64,000 bases of DNA, from the NCBI RefSeq assembly GCF_003013475.1, contig NZ_PXZO01000033.1:40104-104103 (forward strand), read 5' to 3'. Made by a program: the position numbers and the translations under genes. How positions within the stretch are numbered: the first letter of the stretch is position 1; every line of letters starts with the position of its first letter. Below the pieces are notes generated by a model that was not told the origin of the DNA, ran no database searches, and worked only from the letters and a program-made list of their open reading frames with translations. Source of the DNA: Brevibacillus porteri. Lineage in GTDB: Bacteria; Bacillota; Bacilli; Brevibacillales; Brevibacillaceae. This document shows positions 63,710 to 64,000 of the stretch, in pieces.

Positions 63710-64000
63710 TTAAGAGACTTTACCAGCTTCAAAAGTTGTTACAGCAGCATCCAGATCAGATTTTGCCTGATCAAGTTCTGCTTTAGTAGCATTAGTATTG
63801 TCAGCTACAAGTTGAGCTTTATCAATTTCAGCTTGGAGTGTAGCTTTAGAACCAACTGCGTATTCACCAGTAGCAGTTCCTTCAGTAGCACCATTATGGG
63901 TACCTTGAGCTGCAGTGATAGCGTTGTTCAGAGCTGTTTTTGCAGCTTCAAGCTCTGCCTTATCAGCTTTCAATTGAGAGATCTTTGCTTCTGCAGCTTC
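63710..64000 (-). CDS. C-terminus of a coiled, FIVAR-like surface protein, cut by edge
   Basis: The minus strand reads open from base 64000 to the stop at 63710. About 96 residues rich in Ala, Lys, Glu and Thr: EAAEAKISQLKADKAELEAA, ALNNAITAAQGTHNG, KATLQAEIDKAQLVADN then ATKAELDQAKSDLDAAVTTF. The repeated A-x-x-x-L-x-x-A-I-x-x-A pattern resembles FIVAR-type helical modules of cell-wall proteins. The N-terminal part, where a signal peptide or SLH domains would be, is beyond the window. Confidence 0.65.
   Translation of the reverse strand, partial: EAAEAKISQLKADKAELEAAKTALNNAITAAQGTHNGATEGTATGEYAVGSKATLQAEIDKAQLVADNTNATKAELDQAKSDLDAAVTTFEAGKVS

Noticed and set aside
1..64000. CRISPR arrays, rRNA or tRNA genes
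   Set aside because: No regularly spaced repeats, tRNA-like cloverleaf ends with TTCGAATC-type loops, or rRNA sequence were recognised on either strand.

Overview
The window looks like a chromosomal piece of a Gram-positive, endospore-former-type bacterium, most likely Brevibacillus or a close Paenibacillaceae relative. This is inferred from four things: the gene order metK / degS-degU / comFA-comFC / yvyF-flgM-flgN-flgK-flgL-yviE-fliW-csrA-hag / flaG-fliD-fliS-fliT / hpf-secA-prfB-cccB, which extends the Bacillus arrangement; strong AGGAGG-type ribosome sites; several SLAP-domain proteins; and SLH/S-layer-type surface proteins. Almost every gene lies on the minus strand.

Layout, left to right. 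(1) 1-3.0 kb: arginine genes argC-argB-argD (argD cut by the edge, no argJ). (2) 3.0-10.7 kb: cccB, a YciI-like protein, a plus-strand PAS histidine kinase, prfB with its programmed +1 frameshift, secA and hpf. (3) 10.8-15.9 kb: an HD-GYP protein, a decayed cold-shock gene fused to the end of an amino-acid ABC permease, its binding lipoprotein, a DnaA-box cluster, a MotA/MotB stator pair and a 58-aa YjfB-like motility gene behind a sigma-D-like promoter. (4) 15.9-22.3 kb: an AT-rich cassette with a decayed DUF2920 gene and an operon FkbH-ACP-VOC-GNAT-deacetylase-O-methyltransferase. (5) 22.5-25.2 kb: flaG-fliD-fliS-fliT. (6) 25.2-36.7 kb: a flagellin glycosylation operon encoding most of a legionaminic acid pathway (LegB, LegC, LegG, LegI, LegF, PtmE), tailoring enzymes and a Maf glycosyltransferase. 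(7) 36.8-43 kb: hag, csrA, fliW, yviE, flgL, flgK, flgN, flgM, yvyF. (8) 43-50.9 kb: comFC, comFA, degU, degS, a polysaccharide deacetylase and metK under a SAM-I riboswitch. (9) 51-64 kb: a cell-surface region with an SLH-anchored subtilase, three SLAP-domain paralogues, a 5'-truncated S-layer-type gene, a complete tyrosine recombinase with a companion DNA-binding-like protein, a second truncated surface-protein gene, an apparently ORF-less group II intron, and the C-terminus of another surface protein running off the edge.

How the parts fit together. Candidate sigma-D promoters of the form TA(A/N)N-N16-NCCGATAA precede hag, flaG, flgM, the Maf/Leg operon and (more weakly) the YjfB-like gene, so sugar synthesis and flagellin are predicted to be co-expressed. 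CsrA/FliW probably control hag translation through a hairpin in the hag leader. The most unusual proposal is the FkbH/ACP cassette beside the flagellar genes: it could build a (methyl)glyceryl-type acyl group to decorate the flagellin sugar. The second is the 57.7-64 kb surface-protein locus, where promoterless S-layer fragments flank an intact recombinase.
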